Origin: Burkholderiales bacterium
GTDB taxonomy: Bacteria > Pseudomonadota > Gammaproteobacteria > Burkholderiales > Burkholderiaceae_C
Length of the DNA stretch: 64,000 nt
NCBI GenBank assembly: GCA_016192425.1
Contig: JACPUE010000056.1
Coordinates: 39,764 to 103,763 of the forward strand
Direction of reading: 5' to 3'
Within the stretch, counting starts at the first letter, position 1. The number at the start of each line of letters is the position of its first letter. The position numbers and the translations under genes are program-made. Shown here piece after piece: positions 16,250 through 25,087 of this stretch. The notes beneath the pieces were generated by a model. It was not told where the DNA came from, did no database searches, and saw only the letters and a program-made list of their open reading frames with translations.

Positions 16250-16335
16250 GCAGTTTCTCCTTGGTAAAAACAGTGGGCGCAGGCAAGCAGCACGCAGAAC
16301 CAGCCTGCCTCGCGCAAGCCGGGCGCGCGCTGCGG

Positions 16336-16428
16336 CTAGGGTGTGACGGGGAGGAAGATATACACCGCAGCAATCACGGCACTGAGCACCAGCCAGTGCG
16401 CTGCGGTGTGGCAGGGCTTAGAACGCAT
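16336..16428 (-). CDS. Possible 30-residue membrane peptide
   Basis: A short frame starts at the ATG at 16428 with GGGAGGTG just upstream, one of the better ribosome sites in the window. It encodes MRSKPCHTAAHW followed by one hydrophobic helix (LVLSAVIAAVYIFLPV) and stops. A Fur-like palindrome lies about 150 bases upstream. I know no family for it; a single-pass membrane helper peptide is possible. It could also be chance, as 30 codons is short. Confidence 0.4.
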   Translation of the reverse strand: MRSKPCHTAAHWLVLSAVIAAVYIFLPVTP

Positions 16429-16574
16429 GGCACCTCCCGCCCTGAGGAATGCCATCGAACGCGCGCGGCAAGCAATGCAATGCCAGGAACATGTGCTACT
16501 CCTGTGGTGTGCACTGGGCTGGCCGCAAGCTGGCGTGCAGGGTTCCGCACGAGCGCGGAACAAACAAAATCAAA

Positions 16575-16589
16575 TGATAACTATTATTG
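16575..16589. promoter_or_regulatory. Fur-box-like palindrome
   Basis: TGATAACTATTATTG fits the 7-1-7 Fur pattern TGATAAT-N-ATTATCA at most positions and lies in an AT-rich patch unusual for this genome. It sits after the MFS stop and upstream of the small membrane ORF on the minus strand, so it could make that ORF iron-responsive. Confidence 0.35.
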
Positions 16590-16590
16590 T

Positions 16591-17856
16591 TTAATTTGCA
16601 AGCGCCCGGCGCGCACCGGCCTGGCGCACCCCGGCGCCCACCCACAGCGCCGACAGCACCCCCAGCACCAGCGCAGCGGCAGAGCCGTGGAAGATGCCGC
16701 CGGTGACACCCCGGTCGAGCATGGCGCCGAACACCGGCGCAGCCAGCGCAAAGCCAATGTCCAACCCGGAATACACCATGCCATAGACCCGGCCCGTGGC
16801 GCCAGGCGGGGCAGCGCGCTTGATGAGCATGTCGCGCGAAGGGCCTGCAAGGCCCGTTCCCAGCCCCGCCAGCGAGGCCAGCGCCAGCGCAGCCATGCCG
16901 GGCAGCACGCCGCTGCCCACCAGCACCAGCAGCAGTGCAGCCCCCAGCAGGCAAGCGCCGATGATTTTTTCCAGCCGCTGCACACGCCCCACCATGAAGC
17001 CGCCCACCACCATGCCCGCGGCGCCGCACAGCATGTAGCCCGTGACCACCATGGCCGTGGCGCTGAGCGGCAGGCCGTACATCTTTTGCAGCGCAGGGCT
17101 GGCAAAGCTCTGGATGGCGCTCAGGGCGCAGGTGCTCCAGAAAAAGAACGAGAAGCACAGCCATACCGAGGGCAGGCGCAGGAAGGCCATGGGATGCTCT
17201 TGCGGCACACCGGCGCCGCCTGGGCTGTGGTGCGCCCAGGCACCCTGGCGATCGTCAATGGCGTCGCGCTGCCACAGCAGCAGCGCCAGCACTGCGGCGG
17301 CCAGCACGGCTGCAGCCAGTGCCGCCACACGCCAGGCACCCGTGGCGCTGGTGATGCCCGCCAGGAACACGGGCGCCGCCGCCCAGCCCAGGTTGCCGCT
17401 GATGCCATGCACTGAAAACCCGTGGCCCAGCCGCGCAGGCGACACACGCTTGTTGAGGATGGTGAAATCCACCGGATGGAAGGGCGCATTGCCCAGCCCG
17501 GCCAGCGCCGCCGCCAGGGCCAGGCCGCCCCAGCCCTGCGCCAGCGCCGTAGCCAAGGCCGCGAGCGCAAAGCACAACAGCGCCAGGTACAGCACCGGGC
17601 GCGCGCCCACGCGGTCCACCACAAAGCCCGCCAGCGCCTGGCCCACGCCCGAGACAATGAAGAACACCGACACCAGCGCCCCCAGTTCCGAGTAGCTCAG
17701 CCCGAAATCGCTGATGAACCAAGGGAACAGGGGCGGCAGCAGCATATGGAAGAAATGCGATGTGCCGTGGGCCAGCCCGATGAGGCCGATGGTGCGCGCA
17801 TCCTGGCGCAAGGGAACGGCGCTGGCCGGTGGTGTGGGGGTGTGGGAGGTGACCAT
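16591..17856 (-). CDS. MFS transporter
   Basis: 421 residues with 12 predicted membrane segments. GLAHGTSHFFHMLLPPLFP and FVVDRVGARPVLY (the MFS motif A region between helices 2 and 3) are like the fosmidomycin-resistance (Fsr) branch of major facilitators. The ATG at 17856 is preferred; a GTG four codons earlier is possible. Substrate unknown. It is separated by ~70 bases from the lipoprotein hydrolase gene upstream on the same strand. Confidence 0.82.
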   Translation of the reverse strand: MVTSHTPTPPASAVPLRQDARTIGLIGLAHGTSHFFHMLLPPLFPWFISDFGLSYSELGALVSVFFIVSGVGQALAGFVVDRVGARPVLYLALLCFALAALATALAQGWGGLALAAALAGLGNAPFHPVDFTILNKRVSPARLGHGFSVHGISGNLGWAAAPVFLAGITSATGAWRVAALAAAVLAAAVLALLLWQRDAIDDRQGAWAHHSPGGAGVPQEHPMAFLRLPSVWLCFSFFFWSTCALSAIQSFASPALQKMYGLPLSATAMVVTGYMLCGAAGMVVGGFMVGRVQRLEKIIGACLLGAALLLVLVGSGVLPGMAALALASLAGLGTGLAGPSRDMLIKRAAPPGATGRVYGMVYSGLDIGFALAAPVFGAMLDRGVTGGIFHGSAAALVLGVLSALWVGAGVRQAGARRALAN

Positions 17857-17925
17857 AGTGCAGTCCACAGTCTATAGCGCCAAGAACCGGCATGTGCGCA
17901 TGCCTGCATTGGCGCACTACCTGCG

Positions 17926-18999
17926 TCAAGGTCTTTGCACCACAAGGGGAACGGGTTCTTGCACGCTCCCTCCAGCACCATCCCCGCAGCCGTGCTCCAG
18001 CGGAGCGCACAGTCCGGCGGCGGGTTCCCGGGCCCACTGCTCCAGCCAGGCCCACACCTGCTGCACACCGTCGCGCCCCGGCGCCTGCAGGCCGTGGTCG
18101 GCGCCAGGCAGTGCCCGTGCGCAATAGGGCGCCGCCCTGCCCTGGGCCTGGCGGGCAAAACGCTCGTAGGCCTGTGCGGGCACCAGGGCATCCTCGGTCC
18201 CCCACACCTGCAGCAGCGGCCAGGGGCTGGCCCACAGCGGCGCCTGTACAGGCCAGTGCCACAGCTCACGCCAGTAGCGCAGGCTGCGGCCCTGGTGCGT
18301 GGCGGTATCGGATGCATCGCTGGCCTGGGCCTGCTCCAGCGCGTGCAGCGCGGCCTGCGCCCCCAGGCGCTGTGCCTGCAGCGTGAGGGTCTCGCGCGGG
18401 TCGAGCCCGCTGGCCCCCAGCAGTACCAGCCCTGCCAGGCGCGGCACCTGCGGTGCCAGATGGGGCAGCAGCTCCCCCCCTTCGGACACGCCCACCAGCA
18501 CGGTGGGCAGCGCATCCTGCGCAAGGCCTGCCTGCCAGGCCTGCAAGGCCGCCTGCGCATGCGCCCGCCAGGTGGCGTGTGCGTCGGTCTGCACAAAGGC
18601 CTGCGGGCACTGGCCGGGTGCCGTGCGGTCCATGGGGTGGACGCCCGGCTTGTGCAGCACCAGCACCTGGGCATGCAGCAGCCCGGCAAAGTAGCGGTCG
18701 GCAAAAGGGCCCAGGCCCGCGCAGCCCGAACCGGGCACCACCACCACGCGGTAGCGCAGCGGCGGCGCCAGCGCGGGGCGCTCCAGCACTTGCAGGGTGA
18801 CAACGCCCTGCCCCGGCAAAAGCCGCATCCTGAAGGCGCTGGCAGGCTCCTGGGCAGGCGCAATCGACGGGCCTGCCGCCGGGCCCAGTGGTACCAGGGC
18901 ACAGGCGCCCAGCAGGCCCGCGCCCAGCAAAAAGGCCAGCACGCGGCTGGCCTTCAAGGCAGTTGGCAGGCACCGCTGGGGCGCCCGGTGCAGTGCCAT
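17926..18999 (-). CDS. Alpha/beta hydrolase lipoprotein
   Basis: 357 residues. The N-terminus has a membrane segment ending in LLGAC, a plausible lipobox (Cys near residue 33). The nucleophile elbow is GVSEGGE, followed by a late acid (VWGTEDALVP) and a histidine (PGADHGLQ), giving a plausible Ser-Asp-His triad. It starts 2 bases after the CsgG-like gene ends, so it is the last gene of the envelope cluster from 22579. Substrate unknown. Confidence 0.75.
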   Translation of the reverse strand: MALHRAPQRCLPTALKASRVLAFLLGAGLLGACALVPLGPAAGPSIAPAQEPASAFRMRLLPGQGVVTLQVLERPALAPPLRYRVVVVPGSGCAGLGPFADRYFAGLLHAQVLVLHKPGVHPMDRTAPGQCPQAFVQTDAHATWRAHAQAALQAWQAGLAQDALPTVLVGVSEGGELLPHLAPQVPRLAGLVLLGASGLDPRETLTLQAQRLGAQAALHALEQAQASDASDTATHQGRSLRYWRELWHWPVQAPLWASPWPLLQVWGTEDALVPAQAYERFARQAQGRAAPYCARALPGADHGLQAPGRDGVQQVWAWLEQWAREPAAGLCAPLEHGCGDGAGGSVQEPVPLVVQRP

Positions 19000-19001
19000 G
19001 G

Positions 19002-19973
19002 TCAGCGCAGGATGATGACCTGCTCTTGCGGCTGCGGCGCCACCGGCTGGGGCTGCGGGTAGGGCTGGCCGCCCTGCATGGGGGGCGGCTCGGGGCGCAC
19101 GCCGCGCGAGAGGTTGGCATCGGTGTAGCCCAGTTGCTGGGTGAGCTGCTGGTACACGTCCTGGGCCAGGCTCAGCGAGGTTTCCTTCATCACCTTGGCG
19201 CGGTTGGGCGGGGCGATGTCGCCGCGCACCGAGAGGATCTTGGTGTCGTTGCCCGCACCCTGGGCCGAGAAGGCGGCCTTGATCTCGTAGGTCTTGGTGT
19301 TGATGAGCGAGAAGTCGGCCAGCAACTGCAGGCCGTACTGGCGCGTGGCGCTGCTGGTGCCCTGCAGGGGCGAGAGCGCATCGGTGAAGTCGATGCTGGA
19401 GATCACGCCAAAGAGCACGTAGTCTGCGCCCTTGAACTCACCCTTCTGGATGCGGGTGATGATGGCTTTCACGTCGGGCTGGCGCACGGGCTTGGCCATC
19501 TTGCCGCCCTGCACCTGGTTGAGCACCTGCTCTGCCTTGCTGGGCTGTGGCGCGCCGCCGTCAAAACCCCGGCCCTGCACCAGCTTGAAGTAGGTGCCCT
19601 GCAGCAAGGCGCCTTTGATGTCGTTGGTGTATCCGCCCAGTTCGCGTTGTTCGATGTAGCTGTAGCGTCCGGCCACGAAGGTGCCGCTGGCCTGCTCGGA
19701 CGCCTGCATGGAATGCTGCCCCGAATGCGAGCCCGAGCCGCTGTAGGGCCCATGGCTGTAGCCGCCGCTGTGGCTGCCCTGCGCGCTCATCTGGCTGCTT
19801 TGCTGGTAGGTGCCTGCCATGAAGTATTCGGACACGCGCTCTGAATAGGCCAGGTCGGTCACCGCGATGCGGGGCGCCGCGCCACCCTGCTGGGCGTGCG
19901 CAGGCAGGCCCCAGGTGAAGGCCGTGGCGGCCAGCACGGACAGGGCCGCGGCGAGGGTGGTTCTGCGTTGCAT
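19002..19973 (-). CDS. CsgG/HfaB-family envelope protein
   Basis: 323 residues, signal peptide with cleavage near AHA-Q (residue 28). The RIAVTDLAYSERV start, the ADYVLFGVISSIDF stretch and the LINTKTYEIK strand fit the CsgG/LpoB-like fold. Residues about 56-96 are a Ser/Gly/His/Gln/Tyr-rich low-complexity insert, and the C-terminus is Pro/Gln-rich (PQPQPVAPQPQEQ). There is no lipobox cysteine, unlike true CsgG, so it is probably periplasmic rather than a secretion pore. It follows lpoB by 15 bases. Confidence 0.75.
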   Translation of the reverse strand: MQRRTTLAAALSVLAATAFTWGLPAHAQQGGAAPRIAVTDLAYSERVSEYFMAGTYQQSSQMSAQGSHSGGYSHGPYSGSGSHSGQHSMQASEQASGTFVAGRYSYIEQRELGGYTNDIKGALLQGTYFKLVQGRGFDGGAPQPSKAEQVLNQVQGGKMAKPVRQPDVKAIITRIQKGEFKGADYVLFGVISSIDFTDALSPLQGTSSATRQYGLQLLADFSLINTKTYEIKAAFSAQGAGNDTKILSVRGDIAPPNRAKVMKETSLSLAQDVYQQLTQQLGYTDANLSRGVRPEPPPMQGGQPYPQPQPVAPQPQEQVIILR

Positions 19974-19988
19974 GGTGTGGTCCTTTGG

Positions 19989-20597
19989 TCAGCGGCTGCT
20001 GGTTTTGCGGATTTCTTTTTCGTCCTGCCATTCGATGGTGCCTTCCTGCACGTCGAACAGCTTGAGCGTGAACTTGTAGAACACGTCCTTGGTGCTGGCG
20101 CTTTGCTTGACGATGCTGGTGAGCTCGCCCTCCAGGCTGTACTTGGCCGCCGTCATCTGGCCCACCTTGGCGGTGGTGTTCTGCTTGTACAGGCCGCTCT
20201 GGTTCTGGCGCTGCAGTTCATCGACCCCGGACTGCATTTCGTTGATGGAGCGGGTGAAGCGCACCTTGCCCGACTTGACCAGCGTGGTCTGGATGGAGTT
20301 CATGACGTTGGTGGTGTCGATGTACTCGCTGGTCTTGTTCTTGACGGTGGAGATGGTCACCGTGGGGCGGCCCTGGAAAATGCCGGTTTCCAGCAGGCTG
20401 CCGGTCATCTTCTCGGCAATCATCTGCAGGTCGGTGGAGCCGAATTCGTTGGTCACCAGCTCCACGCCCTTGGCGTCGCCGTAGTTGACCTGGCGGTCGA
20501 AACGGATCACAGGGGACGAGAGGTTCTGGCAGCCCGCCAGGGTGAGTGTGCTGGCGGCCAGGGCCAGCAGCAGGGCTTTGCGTTGCAGGGTTTTCAT
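19989..20597 (-). CDS. lpoB: Penicillin-binding protein activator LpoB
   Basis: 202 residues. Outer-membrane lipoprotein (signal then LTLAGC, Cys at ~23) that reaches through the peptidoglycan to activate the bifunctional synthase PBP1b in E. coli. STDLQMIAEKMTGSLL, ISTVKNKTSEYIDT and the C-terminal FTLKLFDVQEGTIEWQDEKEI are conserved in LpoB. Partner of YcfL in many genomes, as here (22 bases apart). Confidence 0.9.
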   Translation of the reverse strand: MKTLQRKALLLALAASTLTLAGCQNLSSPVIRFDRQVNYGDAKGVELVTNEFGSTDLQMIAEKMTGSLLETGIFQGRPTVTISTVKNKTSEYIDTTNVMNSIQTTLVKSGKVRFTRSINEMQSGVDELQRQNQSGLYKQNTTAKVGQMTAAKYSLEGELTSIVKQSASTKDVFYKFTLKLFDVQEGTIEWQDEKEIRKTSSR

Positions 20598-20619
20598 GGT
20601 GTGGTTCCTCCGGGGCGGC

Positions 20620-21015
20620 TCAGCGCCGCTCGACGTTCATTTCAATGCGGAAATCGGTGGCTGCGCTGTGCGGTGCCACGCTCTTGATGGTCTGCTGGCC
20701 CAGGCCCAGCACACCCAGTTGCTTCCAGGATTCGCCATCGCCGACCTGGTTGCCCACCTGATCCAGCCACTTGAAGCGGTAGAACACGGTGCGGTCGCCG
20801 CGCGCCATGTTGGCCAGGTCGGCCTGCACCACGAGCACGTCGTTCTTGCGCACGATGCGGATCTCGCGCACGGCGATGTCGTTGGCCTCGCCGCGCAGCG
20901 CTACCTTGGAGGCCACTGCGATGGGCGTTGCGGGGTCGTGCTGCTGCGCCTGGGCGCCGCCCGCGAGGGCAAAAGCGGCCATGCAGAGCGCGGCCAGGGT
21001 CTTGCGATGGGTCAT
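20620..21015 (-). CDS. ycfL: YcfL family protein
   Basis: 131 residues with a signal peptide (cleavage near AQA-Q). VLVVQADLANMARGDRTVFYRFKWLDQVGNQV is the beta-sandwich core of the YcfL (DUF1425) family, which is encoded beside lpoB in E. coli and many others. Function not known; presumed periplasmic partner in the Lpo system. The family protein is usually a lipoprotein, but no lipobox cysteine is visible here. Confidence 0.85.
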   Translation of the reverse strand: MTHRKTLAALCMAAFALAGGAQAQQHDPATPIAVASKVALRGEANDIAVREIRIVRKNDVLVVQADLANMARGDRTVFYRFKWLDQVGNQVGDGESWKQLGVLGLGQQTIKSVAPHSAATDFRIEMNVERR

Positions 21016-21043
21016 GGTGCTCCTTCGGATGGGTGAGAATGGC

Positions 21044-22579
21044 TTACTGCACCGCAGCCTTCGGGGCCGCAGCCTTGGGCGCTGCCGTCTTGCTGGTGGT
21101 GCGCGAGCTGCGGGTGGTGGTCTTGGTGCTGGTCTTGGTGGTTTCGGTGGCTGCAGCAGCAGACTGGGATGCAGGGGCGGCCGCCACGGCGGGCAACTGG
21201 CCCAGGCTGGCCACCTTGCCGGTGATCACACCGTTATGGTAGATGCGCAGCGGCACCAGGGCGTACTGGCCGTCGATATGGATGGGCTCTTCAAGCATGC
21301 GGCCGTTGATACTGATGCGGTGCTCTCCCGGCGGCAGATAGCCGCGGGCCACGTACACGCGGCCGGGCAGCATGCGCCACATGCGGTCATCGGCCTGCTC
21401 GGTGGCGACGGTGGCGGCAGCCGCAATCAGGCCGCCCACCAGTCCGCCACGCTTTTGCATTTCGTTCTGCAGCACGCCCTTGGCGATGGCGCGCGTCATG
21501 CCGCGCAGCACCATGCCGGGCATTTCGTCCTTGAGGGCGCGGCGCGCCATCACGTTCACATCGACGACCTTCTCCAGCTTGAAGTCATAGCCTGCCGCCG
21601 ACAGGTTGCTCAGGAGCGGGTCATTGGAGGGCTCGATCACCGGATACGACACGCTCACCGCCACCACGCCGCGGCCCGTGGGCACAGGCAGGCTGAAGGC
21701 CTTGGGCTTGCGCGCCGGGGCATCGCCCGCCTCGACGAGGAACAGCACATCGGTCATGCGCTGGCGGCGCTTCCAGGTGAAGCTGGTGCGGTTGTCCAGA
21801 CCGCGAAGGCCTTCTTCGAGCACGCCGGTGTTGGGCTTGAGTTCGATGGCCTTGCGGTAGCCGGGCGCGGCCAGGCCCGATTCGCCCAGCACCTCGTACA
21901 GGAAACCGGCCAGGTAGTGCGACAGCGCGTTGGAGTAGCCGTTCTTGAGCTCCAGCACCTCGGGGTCGTTGAGCGTCTCTACGGGATAGCCATTGATCTC
22001 CTTGCTGCCCGAAGTGGCGCCCTTGGACTTGGCTTCTTCTTCCGCAGCCAGGGTCTCCTTGGCGCGGAACTCCGCAATCACGGCTTCGCGCTCGTGGGTG
22101 CGTTTGACGTCCACGCGGGCGTTTTCAAAATCACCCTGGGCGATGCGGTTGAGCGCCAGGCGCGTGGTGAGCCAGACCTTTTCGTAGTCCTGCCCCTCGT
22201 AGACCTTCAGGCGCTCGCTCACCAGCGCTGCGCCCACGGTGCCCAGCAGCTTTTGCGGGTTGGTCTTGGCGGTTTCTTCCCATTCCTTGACCTTGGTGTC
22301 GGCCAACAGGAAGGCGCTGGTGCTGTCGTCGTAGCGGCGGTCCATGCGCAGCAGTTCGCCGCGTTCCATGTTGTAGAGCAGCGCGGCTTTCTCTTCCGGC
22401 GTGGTGGCCGAGGCTTCGAGCTTGGCGAGCGCCGCCGGAATGCCCGCAGTCTGCCCGGCGGTCTGCATGTCGGTGGCGAGCTTGTCGTGGCTTGCCATGT
22501 TGGCGCAACCCGTCAGGGCTGCCGCCACCAGCAGTGCGCCCCATAGGCGCGGCGTGGAAGGAAGGGGCCAGAATTTCAT
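21044..22579 (-). CDS. COG3014-type lipoprotein
   Basis: 511 residues, lipobox AALTGC near residue 25. The N-terminal half has TPR-like helices (LLYNMERGELLRMDRRYDDS, HYLAGFLYEVLGESGLA); the second half has a beta-rich domain ending in PPGEHRISINGR. The last ~35 residues are Lys/Thr/Ser/Ala-rich, like a histone H1 tail, and may bind peptidoglycan or other polyanions. First gene of the lpoB cluster; COG3014, YcfL and LpoB commonly occur together. Confidence 0.85.
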   Translation of the reverse strand: MKFWPLPSTPRLWGALLVAAALTGCANMASHDKLATDMQTAGQTAGIPAALAKLEASATTPEEKAALLYNMERGELLRMDRRYDDSTSAFLLADTKVKEWEETAKTNPQKLLGTVGAALVSERLKVYEGQDYEKVWLTTRLALNRIAQGDFENARVDVKRTHEREAVIAEFRAKETLAAEEEAKSKGATSGSKEINGYPVETLNDPEVLELKNGYSNALSHYLAGFLYEVLGESGLAAPGYRKAIELKPNTGVLEEGLRGLDNRTSFTWKRRQRMTDVLFLVEAGDAPARKPKAFSLPVPTGRGVVAVSVSYPVIEPSNDPLLSNLSAAGYDFKLEKVVDVNVMARRALKDEMPGMVLRGMTRAIAKGVLQNEMQKRGGLVGGLIAAAATVATEQADDRMWRMLPGRVYVARGYLPPGEHRISINGRMLEEPIHIDGQYALVPLRIYHNGVITGKVASLGQLPAVAAAPASQSAAAATETTKTSTKTTTRSSRTTSKTAAPKAAAPKAAVQ

Positions 22580-22834
22580 GCTTGTCCTTGTTTTGGATAG
22601 ATCGTCCCTTCAGGGCCCCTGGCGCGTGTGCGCGCCAGGCAAGGAACGCCGCGGCACCGCCTGCCCTCCCGCAGGGATGCGGCGCCGACCACGGCCATGC
22701 TCCTTGGGCTGCCCCTCAATGGGTTTGTTTGTGTGGATAGCCGACAGCAAATGTAGCAAAGGCAAGCCTTTGTTTCCGCGCCTGCTTCCGCAGCGCAGCA
22801 ACGTTTGTGTAAGAAGCTGTGAACGCGCATCGTG

Positions 22835-23758
22835 TCAATCACCCGCCACAGGTATGACAGTTGTCCATTCCGCGACCGTGGCACCCGCGACGCTGAAACC
22901 GGCGCACCCCAGGCCAGGGCCACCGTGCAAGGGCCGCCCCGCCGCACCGGTGGCGTCCCCCTGCCCGCAGCGCGCAGCGCTGCGAGAGCGGGGGGAAGGC
23001 GCCGAAGGCGACTCAGGGGGGTGTTTCATTTCTGGCATGCGGTACATCCACACCACGCGCCCGCCCGGCAGGCGCAGCTGAGCCTGGGGCAGCAGGCCGG
23101 GTGCGGCAAATTCCAGGCTCACCAGCCAGGCGCCCGGCGCCAGTTCGGCCAGGGCTTTGCCAACGGCGCGGGGCATGGTTTCGGGCCGCTGGAACAGGTA
23201 CACCAGCGCATAGCCCGACCAGTCGTGCTCCCACATGTCCGTGCGGCGCACCCGCGCCCAGGGGCAGCGCAGGCCGCACAGCAGGCGCAGGGGCCAGCTC
23301 CACTCCACCCCTTCCAACTGCGCCTGCGGGTAGGCGCGGCGCAGCGCCATAAGCCCATCGCCCAGCCCACAACCGGCGTCGAGCACGCGCGCACCCGGCG
23401 CCAGCGGAGCCTGTGCCGCCAGGCCCTGGAGCGCTGCGTGCGGCGTGGGGAACAGGGGGGCGTCGCGCCAGGCGTTGAGCGGGTAGACCACGAGCAGCAG
23501 CCCCAGCGGCACCAGCCAGGCCCAGGGCGGCACGCTGGCCCAGCCCGTGAGCGCCAGCGCCAGCGGAAAACCCGCCGCAATCAGCCCCCGGCGCCACCAG
23601 GTGCTGCCCCACAGGCTGGCAGCCGCGGCCACGGCGCAAGCCCCCAGCAGGGCCCACACCGGCGGCACCACGCGCTGCAGGCCCGCAAAGAGCAGCCAGG
23701 CCAGGGCCCACGCCAGCAGCGCGGGCAGCGGCCAGGGGGGATGGGGCAATGCACGCAT
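22835..23758 (-). CDS. Membrane-anchored class I SAM methyltransferase with repeat-derived tail
   Basis: 307 residues. Several N-terminal hydrophobic helices (residues 8-100) precede a Rossmann methyltransferase core: VLDAGCGLGDGL is the SAM motif I. Substrate unknown. Residues from about 246 to the end (HPPESPSAPSPRSRSAARCG onward) are encoded by a family B dispersed repeat and the bases after it, so the original stop was probably lost when the repeat arrived. It follows the Met/Gly-rich protein gene by 15 bases. Confidence 0.75.
   Translation of the reverse strand: MRALPHPPWPLPALLAWALAWLLFAGLQRVVPPVWALLGACAVAAAASLWGSTWWRRGLIAAGFPLALALTGWASVPPWAWLVPLGLLLVVYPLNAWRDAPLFPTPHAALQGLAAQAPLAPGARVLDAGCGLGDGLMALRRAYPQAQLEGVEWSWPLRLLCGLRCPWARVRRTDMWEHDWSGYALVYLFQRPETMPRAVGKALAELAPGAWLVSLEFAAPGLLPQAQLRLPGGRVVWMYRMPEMKHPPESPSAPSPRSRSAARCGQGDATGAAGRPLHGGPGLGCAGFSVAGATVAEWTTVIPVAGD
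22901..23023 (-). repeat. Family B ~120-bp dispersed repeat, copy 2
   Basis: On the minus strand it has the same block order as 12779-12901: CACCCCCCTGAG, GGCGCCTTCCCCC, GGGGGACGCCACCGG, GGCGGCCCTTGCACGGTGG. Here it is inside the methyltransferase reading frame and supplies much of its C-terminal tail. Confidence 0.7.
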
Positions 23759-23773
23759 GCGAAGCCAGCGGAC

Positions 23774-25087
23774 TCAGCGGCCCAGAATGCCGCGCAGCAG
23801 GCTGCCGGGGTTGAGTTGGGGCCCGGGGACGGCGCCTTGGTCATTGGCGGTCTGGCCGGCGGCTGCGGGCGCCGACTCCTGCGGGTCTGCGCGCAGGCCG
23901 CCGCGCGGCGCGCCGCCGCCCATGTCCTCGCCCAGCATGGCCAGGGTGTGCGCCTTGACGCGCACGCGCACGGCCCATTCGGGCGTCCAGGGGGCCTTGG
24001 GGTCGGCCGGGCGCGGCGGGTGCACGATGTGGCTCTCGCCGCCGTAGGCCATCATGCGCAGCATGGGCGCCGCATCGCGCCCGCCCGCGGCGAAGATGCC
24101 CCGGGGAATAGCGCACTGCGTGGCCTCGGCAGGCAGCAGCACGCGGTCCTTGACCCAGCGCTCGATGGTGGCGTTGGGCAGGTAGTCGAACAGGCCCATG
24201 CCGGTGTCCGGCGTCTCGGCGCTGGACCACATCACCATGTCGTCACCCTGCTGGGCCATGGCGTGCAGGTAATAGGCACGCGCATGGCGCACGCTCTGCC
24301 ACTGCGTGGCCATGCTGTCCTGCACGCGGCCCGTGGTGCGCAGGTCTATGGGAGGCATGAGGTCCTGCGCGCTGGCGAGCGCAAAGCGCATGGAGGCAGG
24401 CACGCCCTCGCCCAGCACCTGGTGCTCGCCCACGAGCGAGCCGTCGCGGGGCACGGCCAGGGACGCGCGCTCGTTCGGGTACAGCGCATGGCCGGGGCCC
24501 ACGCGCGCGCCGCGCTCGGGCACGGCACGCCCGGCAAAGGCCTGGGCAAAGTCTGCGGGGCGTGCGCGCGCCAGGTCGAGCACGCGCGGCTGCCCGGCGC
24601 GCACCTCGGTGCCGCAGCCCCAGTAGATGAGGATGCGGCCCTTGGGCTGCTCGCGGCTGTATTCCTCCGGGACATCGCCAGGCTCGGCGCGCTCGGCCGG
24701 CTGCGCCCTGGGCGGCAGCAGCGGCAGGCTCTCGCCCATGCGCAGACCGGGCGGTATGGCCTGGCGCGCCTCCACACCCGGGCGCAGGCTGTTGTAGAGC
24801 GCGATGTCGATGATGCGTGGCGGCATGATGGACATGCCGCGCGCCATGCCATAGCCGGTCTGCCCGGCCATGCCCGGTGCGCGGCCGCCGCCCATCATGC
24901 CCATGAGGCCCCCGCCTGGGGGCATGTCCATCTCGGGCATGCCCGCCATGCTGCCGGTGGACAGGTCTATCCACAACTGGGTCTTGGGTGCCTTGGCGGT
25001 CTGGGCCAGAGCGCTGGCAGCGCACAGGCCCAGGGCCGCAGCCAGGGCAATGGGACGGACGGGAATGCGCAAGTGTGCAGAGAACAT
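23774..25087 (-). CDS. Exported protein of unknown function, Met/Gly-rich N-terminus
   Basis: 437 residues. Signal peptide with cleavage near ALA-Q (residue 29). Residues 45-90 are rich in Met, Gly and Pro (GSMAGMPEMDMPPGGG), which could bind copper(I) but is not a known motif. The remainder has several conserved-looking stretches (GRILIYWGCGTEVRAGQP, YYLHAMAQQGDDMVMWSS, WTPEWAVRVRVKAHT) that I cannot assign to a family. It lies 218 bases downstream of parB on the same strand; the gap shows nothing recognisable. Confidence 0.7.
   Translation of the reverse strand: MFSAHLRIPVRPIALAAALGLCAASALAQTAKAPKTQLWIDLSTGSMAGMPEMDMPPGGGLMGMMGGGRAPGMAGQTGYGMARGMSIMPPRIIDIALYNSLRPGVEARQAIPPGLRMGESLPLLPPRAQPAERAEPGDVPEEYSREQPKGRILIYWGCGTEVRAGQPRVLDLARARPADFAQAFAGRAVPERGARVGPGHALYPNERASLAVPRDGSLVGEHQVLGEGVPASMRFALASAQDLMPPIDLRTTGRVQDSMATQWQSVRHARAYYLHAMAQQGDDMVMWSSAETPDTGMGLFDYLPNATIERWVKDRVLLPAEATQCAIPRGIFAAGGRDAAPMLRMMAYGGESHIVHPPRPADPKAPWTPEWAVRVRVKAHTLAMLGEDMGGGAPRGGLRADPQESAPAAAGQTANDQGAVPGPQLNPGSLLRGILGR

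Noticed and set aside
16429..16563. A longer version of the small membrane ORF beginning at 16563
   Set aside because: Extra 45 residues are Cys/Arg/Pro-rich with no ribosome site, while the ATG at 16428 has one.
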